Of a DNA stretch of 64,000 bases, positions 8,103 to 17,574 are shown one piece after another. The stretch comes from CAYVTD01 sp964454445. GTDB taxonomy: Bacteria; Bacteroidota; Ignavibacteria; Kapaibacteriales; UBA2268. The stretch lies in contig CAYVTD010000008.1 in assembly GCA_964454445.1 (NCBI GenBank), forward strand, positions 8,524-72,523. Direction: 5' to 3'. The first letter of the stretch is position 1; each line of letters begins with the position of its first letter. A program made the position numbers and the translations under genes. Below the pieces are notes generated by a model. It saw nothing but the letters and a program-made list of their open reading frames with translations. It ran no database searches and was not told where the DNA came from.

Positions 8103-10064
8103 ATGAAAAAAATTACCTTTTATATAATTATTATTTTTTTACAATCAAGCGTTACTGCATTATGCGGTTTTGTTTCTGCTAATTCCGAAAAAACAGAAGT
8201 ATCAAACGATTCTGTTTCATACATATTCCCCGAAATAAATGTAAATGCTGACAGAATATTAAGTAATAGCGCAATACGGTTTTCGCCAAATTCAGTAATA
8301 AATTCAGAAAAAATCGAGAAATCGGCTGCGTTGCAAGCAAGCGAAATTTTAAATAGCATTCCAGGAATGTATATCAAAGATTATGGTGGATTGAGCGGCT
8401 TAAAAACGATTAGTTTGCGGGGAACATCAGCCCAGCAGACATTAGTAATGCTTGATGGAATGAGATTAAACTCGATGCAAAATAATATTTCTGACATCGG
8501 ATTACTCCCAATTTCCGTTTTAGAAGATATCGAAGTAGTAAAAGGAGGTTCCTCCGGCATTTTCGGGGGCAATGCGATTGGAGGCGTCATTAATTTCAGA
8601 ACAAAAACTAGTAATTTCAAGGATAAAATAAATCTTCGAATTGGCTATGGCTCTTTCGACGAGAAAATCATAGCCCTTAATACAGAAAAAAAATTCGATT
8701 CTTCGGCAGTTTTTTTTACATATCAATATCTTGCTTCAGATGGAAATTATCCCTTTGCTATCAATCAATTTGGCAAAACTGAAGAGTTACTTCGAAAAAA
8801 CAGTGATTTCCTTTCCCACAGCTTTTCCGCTGCTTTTGCAGATAAAAGAAACGGTTGGACAAGGTCGGCGACTCTGCTCGGCTCTTCATCTGAAAGAGGG
8901 GTGCCAGGACCTGCAGTCAAAAACAATTATTACTCCATTGCAAGGGCAGAACAAAACAATGTTAATTTAATAATAAGCATAAAAAAGCAGATAAATGACA
9001 ACAATTCATTCTTTTTAGGGTTTATGACCAACCTCGATCAATACGAATATAATGATCCTTATGGCAGAGCAGAAGGGATGGACGATATTTTTATAAACAG
9101 GGGATTGCAAGCGAAAATAGCTTATAACTGTAATACTTACGGCAACGATATAAATCTTTTTATTGAGCCTGCATACTCCGAGCTAAATGGCGATATGATG
9201 AAGAGCAACAAAAGGGGATATGTAAATAGAAAATCTCTGGGTGCTTCGCTACAATTAGAACGAAATATTTTTCAAAATGAGGTAATAGATCTTTCTCTGC
9301 TTTCGGCATTAAGATTAGATGCCATTTCTGATATAAAAGGAGCAATTTCCCCTTTATTCGGTTTGATGACTGTCTTGAATGAATGGAATTTGACATTAAA
9401 AACACAGTATTCTTACAATTTCCGAGCGCCGAGTTTCAACGAGATGTATTATTACAACTTCGGCTCGAAAGATCTTGAGCCAGAGCGAGCACATTCATTT
9501 AATATTGGTGCTGCCTGGTTCGCTACCGATGGCTTGCATATCGAAGGCAATCTGTTTTCAATACTTACAGAAAAGCAAATTGCCGCATATCCCACAAGAC
9601 CAGATGTATGGACAGCCATTAACATTGGCAAAGTATTTACAAGAGGAGCAGAGCTAAACGTTTCTGCCTCGTTTTTTTCTAATTCATTGAATTTTTGGCT
9701 TTCATACACTCGACAACTTGCCACCGACGAAACCAAAGGCTCTCTGACAAAAAGTAAAGTAATTCCTTATATTCCCGAGGAATTGTTTTATTTGTCGGTA
9801 GATTATGATTTTCGATTTATGTCGGCAGAGCTTTCGTCGCAATATTCGAGTTATCGATATACTATGTCCGATAATTCGCTGAATTCGGTACTTCCTTCTT
9901 ATTTTATAATTAATGCAGACATTTCAAAAGAAATTGATTTTAATTGGATGCGGCTCGTCCTTCGGCTTAAATCAAGGAATATTTTCGACAAGCAATACGA
10001 GATTATTAGCAATTATCCAATGCCTGGAAGGGCTTGGATAATCGAGTTAGTTTCAAAAATATAA
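8103..10064 (+). CDS. TonB-dependent outer-membrane receptor (BtuB/CirA-like)
   Basis: 653 aa from the ATG at 8103; the frame is open to 7989, but only the 8103 start places a signal peptide (KKITFYIIIIFLQSS) at the N-terminus. A plug domain follows: SEILNSIPGMYIKDYGG, then LRGTSAQQTLVMLDGMRLN and IEVVKGGSSGIFGGNAIGG. The remainder is a beta-barrel ending with aromatic-rich strands and a C-terminal Ile. Such receptors import cobalamin, haem or siderophores using TonB. The paired downstream T9SS cargo gene, 16 bp away, suggests a surface ligand-capture partner. No cobalamin riboswitch is seen upstream, so the ligand is open. Confidence 0.88.
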   Translation: MKKITFYIIIIFLQSSVTALCGFVSANSEKTEVSNDSVSYIFPEINVNADRILSNSAIRFSPNSVINSEKIEKSAALQASEILNSIPGMYIKDYGGLSGLKTISLRGTSAQQTLVMLDGMRLNSMQNNISDIGLLPISVLEDIEVVKGGSSGIFGGNAIGGVINFRTKTSNFKDKINLRIGYGSFDEKIIALNTEKKFDSSAVFFTYQYLASDGNYPFAINQFGKTEELLRKNSDFLSHSFSAAFADKRNGWTRSATLLGSSSERGVPGPAVKNNYYSIARAEQNNVNLIISIKKQINDNNSFFLGFMTNLDQYEYNDPYGRAEGMDDIFINRGLQAKIAYNCNTYGNDINLFIEPAYSELNGDMMKSNKRGYVNRKSLGASLQLERNIFQNEVIDLSLLSALRLDAISDIKGAISPLFGLMTVLNEWNLTLKTQYSYNFRAPSFNEMYYYNFGSKDLEPERAHSFNIGAAWFATDGLHIEGNLFSILTEKQIAAYPTRPDVWTAINIGKVFTRGAELNVSASFFSNSLNFWLSYTRQLATDETKGSLTKSKVIPYIPEELFYLSVDYDFRFMSAELSSQYSSYRYTMSDNSLNSVLPSYFIINADISKEIDFNWMRLVLRLKSRNIFDKQYEIISNYPMPGRAWIIELVSKI

Positions 10065-10080
10065 TTATGGAGATAATAAA

Positions 10081-10977
10081 ATGAGATATTTGATATTTAC
10101 AATACTATTTTTAAATTATTTTTACTTACAAACAGCAGTCGCTGACGTAACAATAGCAAACCAAGTCATTTCATTTATTCCCGGAAAAGGACAAAATGCC
10201 GGTCAGGAAGCAGAATACTTCCCAGAAAATATATTTACTTTGCCACCACAATCAGCAGGCAAGAATTTTCAGGCGTCTGATCCAAAAGATGTCTGTTCGA
10301 TTGGGCTTGGAGGCAAAATCGTTCTTTTTTTTAAAGACGGATATGTAGTTGATGGTCCGGGAGTGGATATAACTGTTTTCGAGAATGCTTTTGTTAATCC
10401 TGTAACAAACAAGATATTTGCCGAGCCTGCCAAAGTGGCTGTAAGCGAAGATGGAATTGATTTTATCGAGTTTCCCTACGATTCGCTTACTCTTGATGGC
10501 TGTGCCGGTGTTCATTGGGTAAACGGCAAAGGCAATCCGTTTAATCCCGAAGAAAGCGGCGGCGATCAGTTCGATCTTGCTTCGATTGGTGTGCAAAGAA
10601 TTAGGTATATAAAAATAACTGATATATGTCAATCTGTGCTGGATAACAAACAACATCCATATTACGACCCGATTATTAGCGGTTTCGATCTTGATTGTGT
10701 GGTTGGTTTACATTTGCTACCAGTATCTGATATAGATGAAAATCCAGATACAGAATACCGTTTAAGCAGCATATCCAATCAATTTTCTATTCATTTTTTT
10801 AATGATAATAGTAATAAAAGTATTGAAATCTATAATATAATTGGCAACAGGATCTATGAAGGCAAATTTAATAGCTTCTTCCACTTTAATTTAGAAAACT
10901 ATCAACAGGGATTATATTTTATTAATATAATATATAAAAACAATATGTTACGAAAGAAAATACTAATTACTCGATAA
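10081..10977 (+). CDS. Secreted surface protein with type IX secretion sorting domain
   Basis: 298 aa. It has a signal peptide (residues 1 to about 21, YLIFTILFLNYFYLQTAVAD), then a beta-rich domain with VDGPGVDITVFENAF and ISGFDLDCVVGLH. This resembles cell-surface proteins often placed beside TonB receptors in Bacteroidota. From about residue 230 to the end is a T9SS type A sorting domain (IEIYNIIGNRIYEGKF, YQQGLYFINIIYKNNMLRKKILI). It probably crosses the outer membrane by T9SS and is anchored at the surface, forming a unit with the upstream receptor. Confidence 0.8.
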   Translation: MRYLIFTILFLNYFYLQTAVADVTIANQVISFIPGKGQNAGQEAEYFPENIFTLPPQSAGKNFQASDPKDVCSIGLGGKIVLFFKDGYVVDGPGVDITVFENAFVNPVTNKIFAEPAKVAVSEDGIDFIEFPYDSLTLDGCAGVHWVNGKGNPFNPEESGGDQFDLASIGVQRIRYIKITDICQSVLDNKQHPYYDPIISGFDLDCVVGLHLLPVSDIDENPDTEYRLSSISNQFSIHFFNDNSNKSIEIYNIIGNRIYEGKFNSFFHFNLENYQQGLYFINIIYKNNMLRKKILITR

Positions 10978-11026
10978 AAAAACATTAAATTGCAAGAAAC
11001 GGCTTTGACACTATAAAAAATCTGTA

Positions 11027-12142
11027 ATGAATTTGACTGCACAATGGAAACCTGAGGAATTATTATCTGTCTATGCAAGTAAAGGCATCGATTCTGATGC
11101 TTTGTTTACAATAGCCAATAATTACAATAGTTTTGACGAGTTCTTGGAAGGGAAGAATATGCCGACGAAACTATCGCGTTTGTTTGGTAAAAATCAGATT
11201 TTTCCTCAAGATGGCTTTGATAAGATAGATAAAGGAAACAAACAAATCGGACAATCCCAAAAAGATAATGTATCTATAATAAGCTATTGGGACAAAGAAT
11301 ATCCGTTACTATTAAAAGAAATAGCCAATCCACCCGCATTTTTATTTGTTAAAGGGCAATTGCAAGCAAACGACAGCGAATCATTTTCAATAGTAGGCAC
11401 CCGGCAATGCTCGCAATATGGTAAAATAACAGCCAACCGGTTTTCAGAGTACTTCGCAGCAAGAGGTGTCATCATTACAAGCGGTCTCGCGTATGGAATC
11501 GATACTCAATCGCATTTGGGAGCAATTAAAGCTGGAGGCATAACTTATGCAGTTCTCGGGGGTGGCCTTGACAATTTATATCCAGCAGGCGCTGACAAAT
11601 TTGTTAATAAGATTGTCGATTCCGGTGGTGCTGTCATTACCGAATATCCTTACGGCACGAAACCATTTCAGCCGTATTTCCTGCAAAGAAACAGGATTAT
11701 TAGCGGGATAAGCAGAGTTTTACTCGTCGTAGAAAGTGGCATAAAAGGTGGCTCTATGAACACAGCAGCACACGCTTTCGACCAAAAGCGAGAAGTTTTT
11801 GCTGTTCCCGGCAAGATTGATTCAGAAAAAAGCACTGGCACTAACTTACTTATTAAGAAAAACATTGCAAGCATCGCCATCTCGCCTGAAGAAGTCTTCA
11901 AGGAAATGAACTACAGATCGCAAAATATGGACTTATTTAACGAAAAAGTTGAAAACTTGCATTTCGACGAGACGGAAACAATAATTATGAATTTCTTGAG
12001 TTTGGAACCAAAACATATCGATGAGCTATGTGAAGCAAGCGGGCTATCAATGTCGGTTTTACTTGTGAAATTGTTAAGCCTCGAGTTCTCCGGTGCTGTC
12101 AGCCAATTACCAGGGAAGTACTTTATAAAAATTAACAAGTAA
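11027..12142 (+). CDS. dprA: DNA-processing protein DprA (Smf)
   Basis: 371 aa. DprA loads RecA onto incoming single-stranded DNA during natural transformation. The Rossmann core is clear: FSIVGTRQCSQYGK, then ITSGLAYGIDTQSHLGAI, then VLGGGLDNLYPAG, then EYPYGTKPFQPYFLQRNRII. The last 60 residues form the usual winged-helix tail (ETIIMNFLSLEPKHIDELCE). Length is normal. It converges on rplY, with a hairpin in the gap. Confidence 0.95.
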   Translation: MNLTAQWKPEELLSVYASKGIDSDALFTIANNYNSFDEFLEGKNMPTKLSRLFGKNQIFPQDGFDKIDKGNKQIGQSQKDNVSIISYWDKEYPLLLKEIANPPAFLFVKGQLQANDSESFSIVGTRQCSQYGKITANRFSEYFAARGVIITSGLAYGIDTQSHLGAIKAGGITYAVLGGGLDNLYPAGADKFVNKIVDSGGAVITEYPYGTKPFQPYFLQRNRIISGISRVLLVVESGIKGGSMNTAAHAFDQKREVFAVPGKIDSEKSTGTNLLIKKNIASIAISPEEVFKEMNYRSQNMDLFNEKVENLHFDETETIIMNFLSLEPKHIDELCEASGLSMSVLLVKLLSLEFSGAVSQLPGKYFIKINK

Positions 12143-12175
12143 AACAGCTGCTGCTAGTTGTAATTAAAAAGAAAC

Positions 12176-12209
12176 CGCTATGCGATAAACATATAATTAT
12201 TGCATAGCG
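12176..12209. terminator. Hairpin between convergent dprA and rplY
   Basis: CGCTATGCGATAA (12176-12188) pairs with TTATTGCATAGCG (12197-12209) over 13 bp with one G-U wobble and an 8-nt loop. There is no T-run on either strand, so it is either a weak bidirectional terminator or a 3'-end protecting stem. Confidence 0.5.
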
Positions 12210-12244
12210 ATAAATGATGTGGAAAAAATCTTTAGAAATAATTT

Positions 12245-12868
12245 TTACTCTTTTTTGCTTGGCGCTTCTTCAGTAGCTGTCTTGATAACTCTTGGAGGCA
12301 CTATCGACACGACAACTGCATCGGGCTGAGCATTTATTTTTACATTTTCTATTTCGAGGTCTTTCACATAAATAGCATGTCCAATTTTCAGACTGCTAAT
12401 ATCCACTTCGATAGAATTAGGCAAATCCTTGGGCAAGCAATCGATATTAACTTTTAGGAGAGTATGCTGAAGGATACCGCCATCCCTGACGCCAATAGCA
12501 CTACCTTTTAATGTGATTGGCACTTCAAAAGACATGGTAAAGCCGCGTCTAATGCCGAGTAGGTCAAAATGCTTAATACTATCGGTAACTGGATCGAATG
12601 TAACTTCTTTTAAAATACATTCACGAACATTTTCCTCACCTTCAATGTGAAGATCGATGATTTGCATTTCAGATGTATAGACAACGTCTCTCAGTGCAAT
12701 TGGTGTCGCTATTATTGGTATGGAAACCACCTTTACATCATTTTGAGCTTCTTTTTCGCTGACTTCTTTAAAATAAAAGACTCCCGGCACTTTGTCATCG
12801 CTCCTGTATCTTTTGGAAACTTGTTTACCGGTTTCGCGTTTTTGCACCTGTAATTGGATCTGGTTCAT
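12245..12868 (-). CDS. rplY: 50S ribosomal protein L25 (TL5/CTC long form)
   Basis: 207 aa. It binds 5S rRNA in the large subunit. The N-terminal L25 domain (residues 1 to about 100) starts MNQIQLQVQKRETGKQVSKR and contains LKEVTFDPVTDSIKHFDLL. The C-terminal TL5 beta domain (about 105-200) contains VPITLKGSAIGVRDGGILQH and DISSLKIGHAIYVKDLEI. It ends in a charged tail. It sits 41 bp downstream of prs on the same strand, the common prs-rplY pair. Confidence 0.95.
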   Translation of the reverse strand: MNQIQLQVQKRETGKQVSKRYRSDDKVPGVFYFKEVSEKEAQNDVKVVSIPIIATPIALRDVVYTSEMQIIDLHIEGEENVRECILKEVTFDPVTDSIKHFDLLGIRRGFTMSFEVPITLKGSAIGVRDGGILQHTLLKVNIDCLPKDLPNSIEVDISSLKIGHAIYVKDLEIENVKINAQPDAVVVSIVPPRVIKTATEEAPSKKE

Positions 12869-12909
12869 CTTATTTTTAACCTTTGAAAAAAGTATATATG
12901 AAAATAATA

Positions 12910-13848
12910 TTATCTTGCTATTTCAAATAAAGAACTAATCGAGCGGTTGTCGTGAGTTCTAATAATAGACTCTGCTAACAATTCACTAACGGAAATGACT
13001 TCAATTTTCGGGTGTTCTGCAAGCAAAGGGATAGTATCTGTAACGAATAATTTTGTTAATGCTTCGCATGCGATAATATTTTCTAAGGCATTGCCAGAAA
13101 AGACTGGATGCACACATACACCAATAATACTTTTGGCACCGCCATCTTTTAGCGCTTGAGCACAATTTAAAAAAGTAGTTCCCGTATCAATCATATCATC
13201 GATGATAAGCATATTCTTGTCTTTTATATCACCGATGATGTTTAGGATCACTGCTTTATTGTGTGCAGGTCTTCTTTTATCGACAAGCACTAGCTCGCCT
13301 CCAATACGTTTTGCATAAGCTCTTGCAGTTTTAGCACCGCCTAAATCTGGCGATACAACGGCAATATCTTTCAATCCAAGCAGATTAATGGTTCGCAACA
13401 AAACAGGCGAGGCATACAAGTGGTCTAAAGGTATATCGAAAAAGCCTTGAATCTGACTCGAATGCAGGTCTATCGTTATTATTCTGTCGGCACCAGCTCT
13501 GCTCAGCAGGTTTGCTACAAGTTTTGCCGTAATAGAAACCCGTGGCTGATCTTTTCTATCTTGTCTAGCATAACCAAAATAGGGGATGACTGCTGCTACC
13601 TTTCTGGCAGAAGCTCTTTTCGCGGCATCGATTAAAATTAGAAGTTCCATTAGGTTATCTGCTGGAGCAAAAGTAGATTGCAATATAAACAACTCATCGC
13701 CGCGAATATTGTCTTCGTATTTTGCCCAGATTTCACCATCAGAGAAATTATGGATTGCTACTGGGGAGAGTTCTATTCCGAGCTTTTCAGCTACTTTTTG
13801 TGCTAGCTTCAGGTTGGATCGCCCACTTGCTATTTTAAACTCAGCCAT
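12910..13848 (-). CDS. prs: Ribose-phosphate pyrophosphokinase
   Basis: 312 aa. It makes PRPP from ribose-5-phosphate and ATP for purine, pyrimidine, NAD and His/Trp synthesis. Diagnostic motifs are IPYFGYARQDRKDQPR (flexible loop), TIDLHSSQIQGFF (ATP/metal binding) and the PRPP loop MLIIDDMIDTGTT. Length is typical of class I enzymes. It is probably co-transcribed with rplY; tRNA-Gln lies 34 bp upstream on the same strand. Confidence 0.97.
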   Translation of the reverse strand: MAEFKIASGRSNLKLAQKVAEKLGIELSPVAIHNFSDGEIWAKYEDNIRGDELFILQSTFAPADNLMELLILIDAAKRASARKVAAVIPYFGYARQDRKDQPRVSITAKLVANLLSRAGADRIITIDLHSSQIQGFFDIPLDHLYASPVLLRTINLLGLKDIAVVSPDLGGAKTARAYAKRIGGELVLVDKRRPAHNKAVILNIIGDIKDKNMLIIDDMIDTGTTFLNCAQALKDGGAKSIIGVCVHPVFSGNALENIIACEALTKLFVTDTIPLLAEHPKIEVISVSELLAESIIRTHDNRSISSLFEIAR

Positions 13849-13882
13849 TACCCTGCAGAATTAATAATTGAAACAAAAGACG

Positions 13883-13954
13883 CTGGGATGGCAGGATTCG
13901 AACCTGCGAATGTCGCCTCCAAAGGGCGATGCCTTACCACTTGGCTACATCCCA
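13883..13954 (-). tRNA. tRNA-Gln (anticodon TTG)
   Basis: A 72-nt cloverleaf on the minus strand. The acceptor TGGGATG pairs with CATCCCA and the discriminator is G. The anticodon stem CGCC/GGCG carries loop CTTTGGA, giving anticodon TTG (reads CAA, Gln). The T arm is GCAGG-TTCGAAT-CCTGC. No CCA is encoded. Confidence 0.96.
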
Positions 13955-14073
13955 ATCCGGATATTTTAAGAACTACAAAATTACGAATAAAATTATGATT
14001 TACAAATTATTTTTTAATAAAATGTTTTCTTTAATTTATTCAATTCGATGTGTAATACATACTGTATATTTTT

Positions 14074-16047
14074 TTACAAGACCCATTTAATCGATAGAAC
14101 CATATTAGGTACTTCGCCGGTCTTTTGCTTTTTAAAGTATTGAAAGTCGTACCAACCGTTGAGCGAAAACGTCGTCCCTGAGTCGAAAGAAAGAGTGATT
14201 AAGGCTTCCGGCCCGACAAATATTTGCGAAAAATCGTTTTTTGGTGACAAAACGAATAAAGTTCTGTTTATATTTGATTGAGAAAGGAAATACATTCTAC
14301 CACCAGCCCCAAAGGCAAAATTTTCTTTATGGCTAATAAACAGAACCTTGCTAAACTGTTCGTAACTGCTCGTCTGAGGTGCTTCTGAAAACGAACGCCA
14401 ATAGAGCATACCCCGTTCGAAATACTTTATTATTGAGCGAGACTGCAAACTGTATCCCTTGCCAAAATATATACACAAGGAATCACGATAGCCAAGTTGC
14501 CTGTAAGAAAAGCTTTGCACTCCCGGCGACAAACTCTCGAAATCATAAACAGTATAATTTGCTAAAAGCTCGAACATCGGCTCGTAAACTATGCTCTTTG
14601 TTATTACTTTAAATTCTGGAGCAAGGCGAATAATCCTGTTCCAATTGTTCATGGCACTACTCGCAGCTTTCAAAAAAACAAGGTGAGTCATCTGAATTTC
14701 AATATTCAACCCTGCGCTAAACATAGATGATATATTTCTCAAATATCCGATGCCAAATACGGTTGAAAACTCGTCGCGGTCATCATTATTGATTTCGCTT
14801 GGTGTGTCATATTGCAACAAAGAAACCGAGTAATCGTAAGAGAAAAGGTCGTTTCGAGTTGGCTGCCAGCGACCGCTCGAGTATAATCGAGTTTTTGAAG
14901 CGCTGTTGTCCCGCTGGTTCTCGAGATTTTGCAAGTTAGCACGTTCTATATTGCTAATTTCAAAATTTTTGAAAATGTTGTTTTCTTCATTTCTTGAAAA
15001 GAAATTTGCGCCTGCTGTAATATTCAAATAATCTAATGTATAAAAGATTTCGCCAAGAAAAATAAGTTGAAATTCAGTAAGGTTTCTATATACTTTGCTA
15101 ATGGCTACCTTTTCAATCTGCTCTTTATACGAACGATCAATCTTGACATCGCTCATACTTAGATTTACACGCGAACTCAATTTATCGGAAACCTTGAAAT
15201 CGAAAATTGCCCCTAGGTTAAGCCTCTTTTCAAATCTTCTTTCAATAGGATAGAATTCATTTGTTTGGTAAAGAGTAGAAAGAAAATCCCGATTAAAGAG
15301 TTTATAGCCGACAAGAAAACCCATCGAATTATCGACGTCGTAATTACCACTTATGCGTGCATTGAGTGCAGCACCTGCATTAATCCTCCCGTCGTCGAGG
15401 TGGAGATAATCACCGGTGGCATCGGCATTTATAGTGAACTGCTCAATTTTAATAGAATTAATCATACTTTCTGTCTCAAGCAACCAGGCGGCGGATTCGA
15501 CTCCTATTTGATTGTTTTTTTCGAGTCCGCCCGACAATGAGAAAAAAGATTTTCCTAGAAAATCATATCTAATGCCGAGCATGCCATTGAGCCGCTCTAG
15601 TTTGTTTATGCCTATGCTTTTTGTGTCGTTGCTCAAGCTCCAATTCTGAATACCCAAAAGCGAAATACCATTGCTTATTGGTAGGGTATAGCGGAAAAAG
15701 AATTTCTCATCGTCCCGAAAGGAAGTGCGGGCTGTTTGCAGTGCAGTGCCTGTATATTGTTGATAAAGATGAAAATTGCCATAAGGGCTGAAAATATTAT
15801 ATTCGGAATTACCGCTAAAGATAAAGGTATTAGTAACTTTTTTTAAGCCTGTTTCGAAGAACTTTATTCGGCTGAGGGTATCGATTTGCGAATTAGATTC
15901 GTCGCTCACTTCATTTATGTCTGGTTGAGCATAATATTCATTACCTATATTTTTTTTAATGCCGGAAGAATCGGCCTGAGCATTACATTCATACCCAATA
16001 GCAAGCCACGCAGTTGCTAAAGCCATAAGGAGATAAATAATCTTCAT
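14074..16047 (-). CDS. Predicted outer-membrane beta-barrel protein, function unknown
   Basis: 657 aa. A signal peptide is present (MKIIYLLMALATAWLAIG, cleavage near YECNAQA). The remainder alternates hydrophobic and polar residues in short strands with aromatic girdles and many Asn/Ser turns, as in a large outer-membrane barrel, and finishes MVLSIKWVL. There is no plug domain, so it is not a TonB receptor. No named family is recognised. The stop is 19 bp beyond the flbD stop side (flbD lies just upstream on the same strand), so the two may be co-transcribed. Confidence 0.65.
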   Translation of the reverse strand: MKIIYLLMALATAWLAIGYECNAQADSSGIKKNIGNEYYAQPDINEVSDESNSQIDTLSRIKFFETGLKKVTNTFIFSGNSEYNIFSPYGNFHLYQQYTGTALQTARTSFRDDEKFFFRYTLPISNGISLLGIQNWSLSNDTKSIGINKLERLNGMLGIRYDFLGKSFFSLSGGLEKNNQIGVESAAWLLETESMINSIKIEQFTINADATGDYLHLDDGRINAGAALNARISGNYDVDNSMGFLVGYKLFNRDFLSTLYQTNEFYPIERRFEKRLNLGAIFDFKVSDKLSSRVNLSMSDVKIDRSYKEQIEKVAISKVYRNLTEFQLIFLGEIFYTLDYLNITAGANFFSRNEENNIFKNFEISNIERANLQNLENQRDNSASKTRLYSSGRWQPTRNDLFSYDYSVSLLQYDTPSEINNDDRDEFSTVFGIGYLRNISSMFSAGLNIEIQMTHLVFLKAASSAMNNWNRIIRLAPEFKVITKSIVYEPMFELLANYTVYDFESLSPGVQSFSYRQLGYRDSLCIYFGKGYSLQSRSIIKYFERGMLYWRSFSEAPQTSSYEQFSKVLFISHKENFAFGAGGRMYFLSQSNINRTLFVLSPKNDFSQIFVGPEALITLSFDSGTTFSLNGWYDFQYFKKQKTGEVPNMVLSIKWVL

Positions 16048-16066
16048 TATTATTTATCGCTTATGG

Positions 16067-16270
16067 TTAAACCACCTTTTCAGGTAAAGCAGAAAGGCAT
16101 TCCCGACGATAAGCTACCACCTTTTCGATTATCTGCTGATAGTTTTCTTTTACTATGATTTTCTTTCCGCTTTTTAAGCTAACAGTAGAGTCGTGAGTGG
16201 TTTCTACTGTTTCGATTTCATCGGCATTGACGGCAAGTGGTCTGCCATCTATTTTTGTTAGCACTATCAT
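16067..16270 (-). CDS. flbD: FlbD-family flagellar protein
   Basis: 67 aa. It matches the short FlbD family over its whole length: MIVLTKIDGRPLAVNADEIETVE, a middle strand pair VSLKSGKKIIVKENYQQIIEKV, and a variable tail. FlbD proteins sit in flagellar basal-body/motor operons of several phyla, but the molecular role is poorly defined. Here it is separated from other flagellar genes, upstream of the barrel protein gene. It is the clearest sign in the window that the organism has flagellar genes. Confidence 0.85.
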   Translation of the reverse strand: MIVLTKIDGRPLAVNADEIETVETTHDSTVSLKSGKKIIVKENYQQIIEKVVAYRRECLSALPEKVV

Positions 16271-16540
16271 AAGCGATTTCTCTGATAAAACGAAACTTAT
16301 ATGGTAGAAAGAAGTAAATAGTAATAATTTATTGAATTAATAAGAAAAACAAAGGAAAAATTAATAAAGAAAAGAAAAGGAAAAAATAATTTTAAAAATT
16401 AAAAAAAATTTATCGGATATACAGACAAAATTTATTAATTTTACAATTATGTTTAATTAATGAACACAAAAAAGTATCACATCCAGCAATGCAGGAGAAA
16501 TAAATCATTGTTACAAAACAAGATATAATTAAAACAAAAA

Positions 16541-16798
16541 CGATAATCTTTGCTAGAAGATAAAAAAAATGCCCAAAATTGAAAAGTATCGCTGTGATTG
16601 TTCAAAGGGAGCCAAATATTGAAAATCGAGTGATACTAGAATACGGATCTGATGGTTATGAGGGTTTAGTTTCCAATCTTGGGCAAATTTTAGATTTTCG
16701 AAGAACAATAATAAATGCCCGGACTGAAGGTAATTAGAAAAATTTCCTCTCGACCCATTAGAAATTTGAACAATCACCTAATTCCGGGCTCTTTTTTT
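16541..16798 (+). ncRNA. Putative structured RNA with loop-loop pairing and intrinsic terminator
   Basis: This lies in a 764-bp gap (16271-17034) without a convincing gene. Outer stem: 16541-16549 with 16692-16700 (8 of 9 pairs). Stem A: TGCCCAA (16570-16576) plus ATTG with CAAT plus TTGGGCA (16679-16685). Stem D inside A: AGTATCGCT (16585-16593) with AGTGATACT (16629-16637), one G-U. Stem C: GCCCGGA (16717-16723) with TCCGGGC (16783-16789), then a T-run to 16798, as in an intrinsic terminator. The D loop GTGATTGTTCAAA (16594-16606) is exactly complementary over 13 nt to 16765-16777 in the C loop. A TATAAT lies at 16524-16529 with no good -35. I know no matching RNA family. The rest of the gap is A/T-rich with nothing recognised. 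Confidence 0.55.
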
Positions 16799-17034
16799 AT
16801 AAATTAACATTTCAATGATTGACAATTCTTAACATTATTAAAATAAAATTTAGTTTTGAAAATATCAATCACATTTTCTATGATTATTTTGTAGGATTAT
16901 AGTTATGCTGATTGTAACTATTTAAACTACAAATTTGGTAAGTTGCTATTAAATAGACAGGATTTGTAAATAAAACTAGAGCTCAATTCAGATCTATATC
17001 ATCGAGTTTATATTCATACAGATTCAAAGTGCAT

Positions 17035-17574
17035 TTATACAATTGACAGCAAATCGAGAAATTTATCATCATAGATATGCAACACTCTGTCGTAATGTAT
17101 CGATTCTTCTCTATTATAAAATGGAGCAACCTTTACGGTTATTGATTGAACGCCCATATCGATAAAAATACCCTTTGACAAAGTGATGCCAGGAGTTTGC
17201 TTGTAAATAAAATATAACTCTTTGTTTAGATAAGGCTTGAGCAAGCTTATCACTCTTTTTTGTTGTTTTGGTTCGCGAAGTTTTGTTATCAAAGTGGGAT
17301 ACTCGCGACCTACCATCAAATCGATATATAAAGTATTGTATATATGAAGTATTCGATTGCCTGTTTCTGTTATAAAGTTTATGTATTCTTTCTCACTTAT
17401 AAAATTCTCATTTTTCACAGAAATTGCCTCGCTACTGACCATCCTGAGCGAACCTTCGGAAAGTTGAAGGAGACCGTCACATTTGTGGATTACCGTAACA
17501 GTATCGTTGATATGCCTCTTAAGTAACTCTTGTATCAGATATTTACTGCTGTCAGTCATTAATCTATATTTCAA
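17035..17574 (-). CDS. Unknown protein with an internal duplication
   Basis: 179 aa, no signal peptide or membrane segment. Two similar halves are visible. The first has VTVIHKCDGLLQLSEG, then EAISVK, then ILHIYN (about residues 22-101). The second has LYFIYKQTPGITLSKG, then QSITVK, then VLHIYD (about residues 118-172). Each half could be a small beta-barrel module. No named family is recognised. An alternative ATG lies at residue 6. It is divergent from the histidine kinase gene. Confidence 0.6.
   Translation of the reverse strand: MKYRLMTDSSKYLIQELLKRHINDTVTVIHKCDGLLQLSEGSLRMVSSEAISVKNENFISEKEYINFITETGNRILHIYNTLYIDLMVGREYPTLITKLREPKQQKRVISLLKPYLNKELYFIYKQTPGITLSKGIFIDMGVQSITVKVAPFYNREESIHYDRVLHIYDDKFLDLLSIV

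Noticed and set aside
16460..16530. 22-codon ORF ahead of the structured RNA as a leader peptide
   Set aside because: No run of regulatory codons, no clear ribosome site and no downstream structural gene.
16553..16777. 74-codon minus-strand ORF
   Set aside because: It overlaps the stems of the putative RNA, lacks any recognisable domain and has no good ribosome site.
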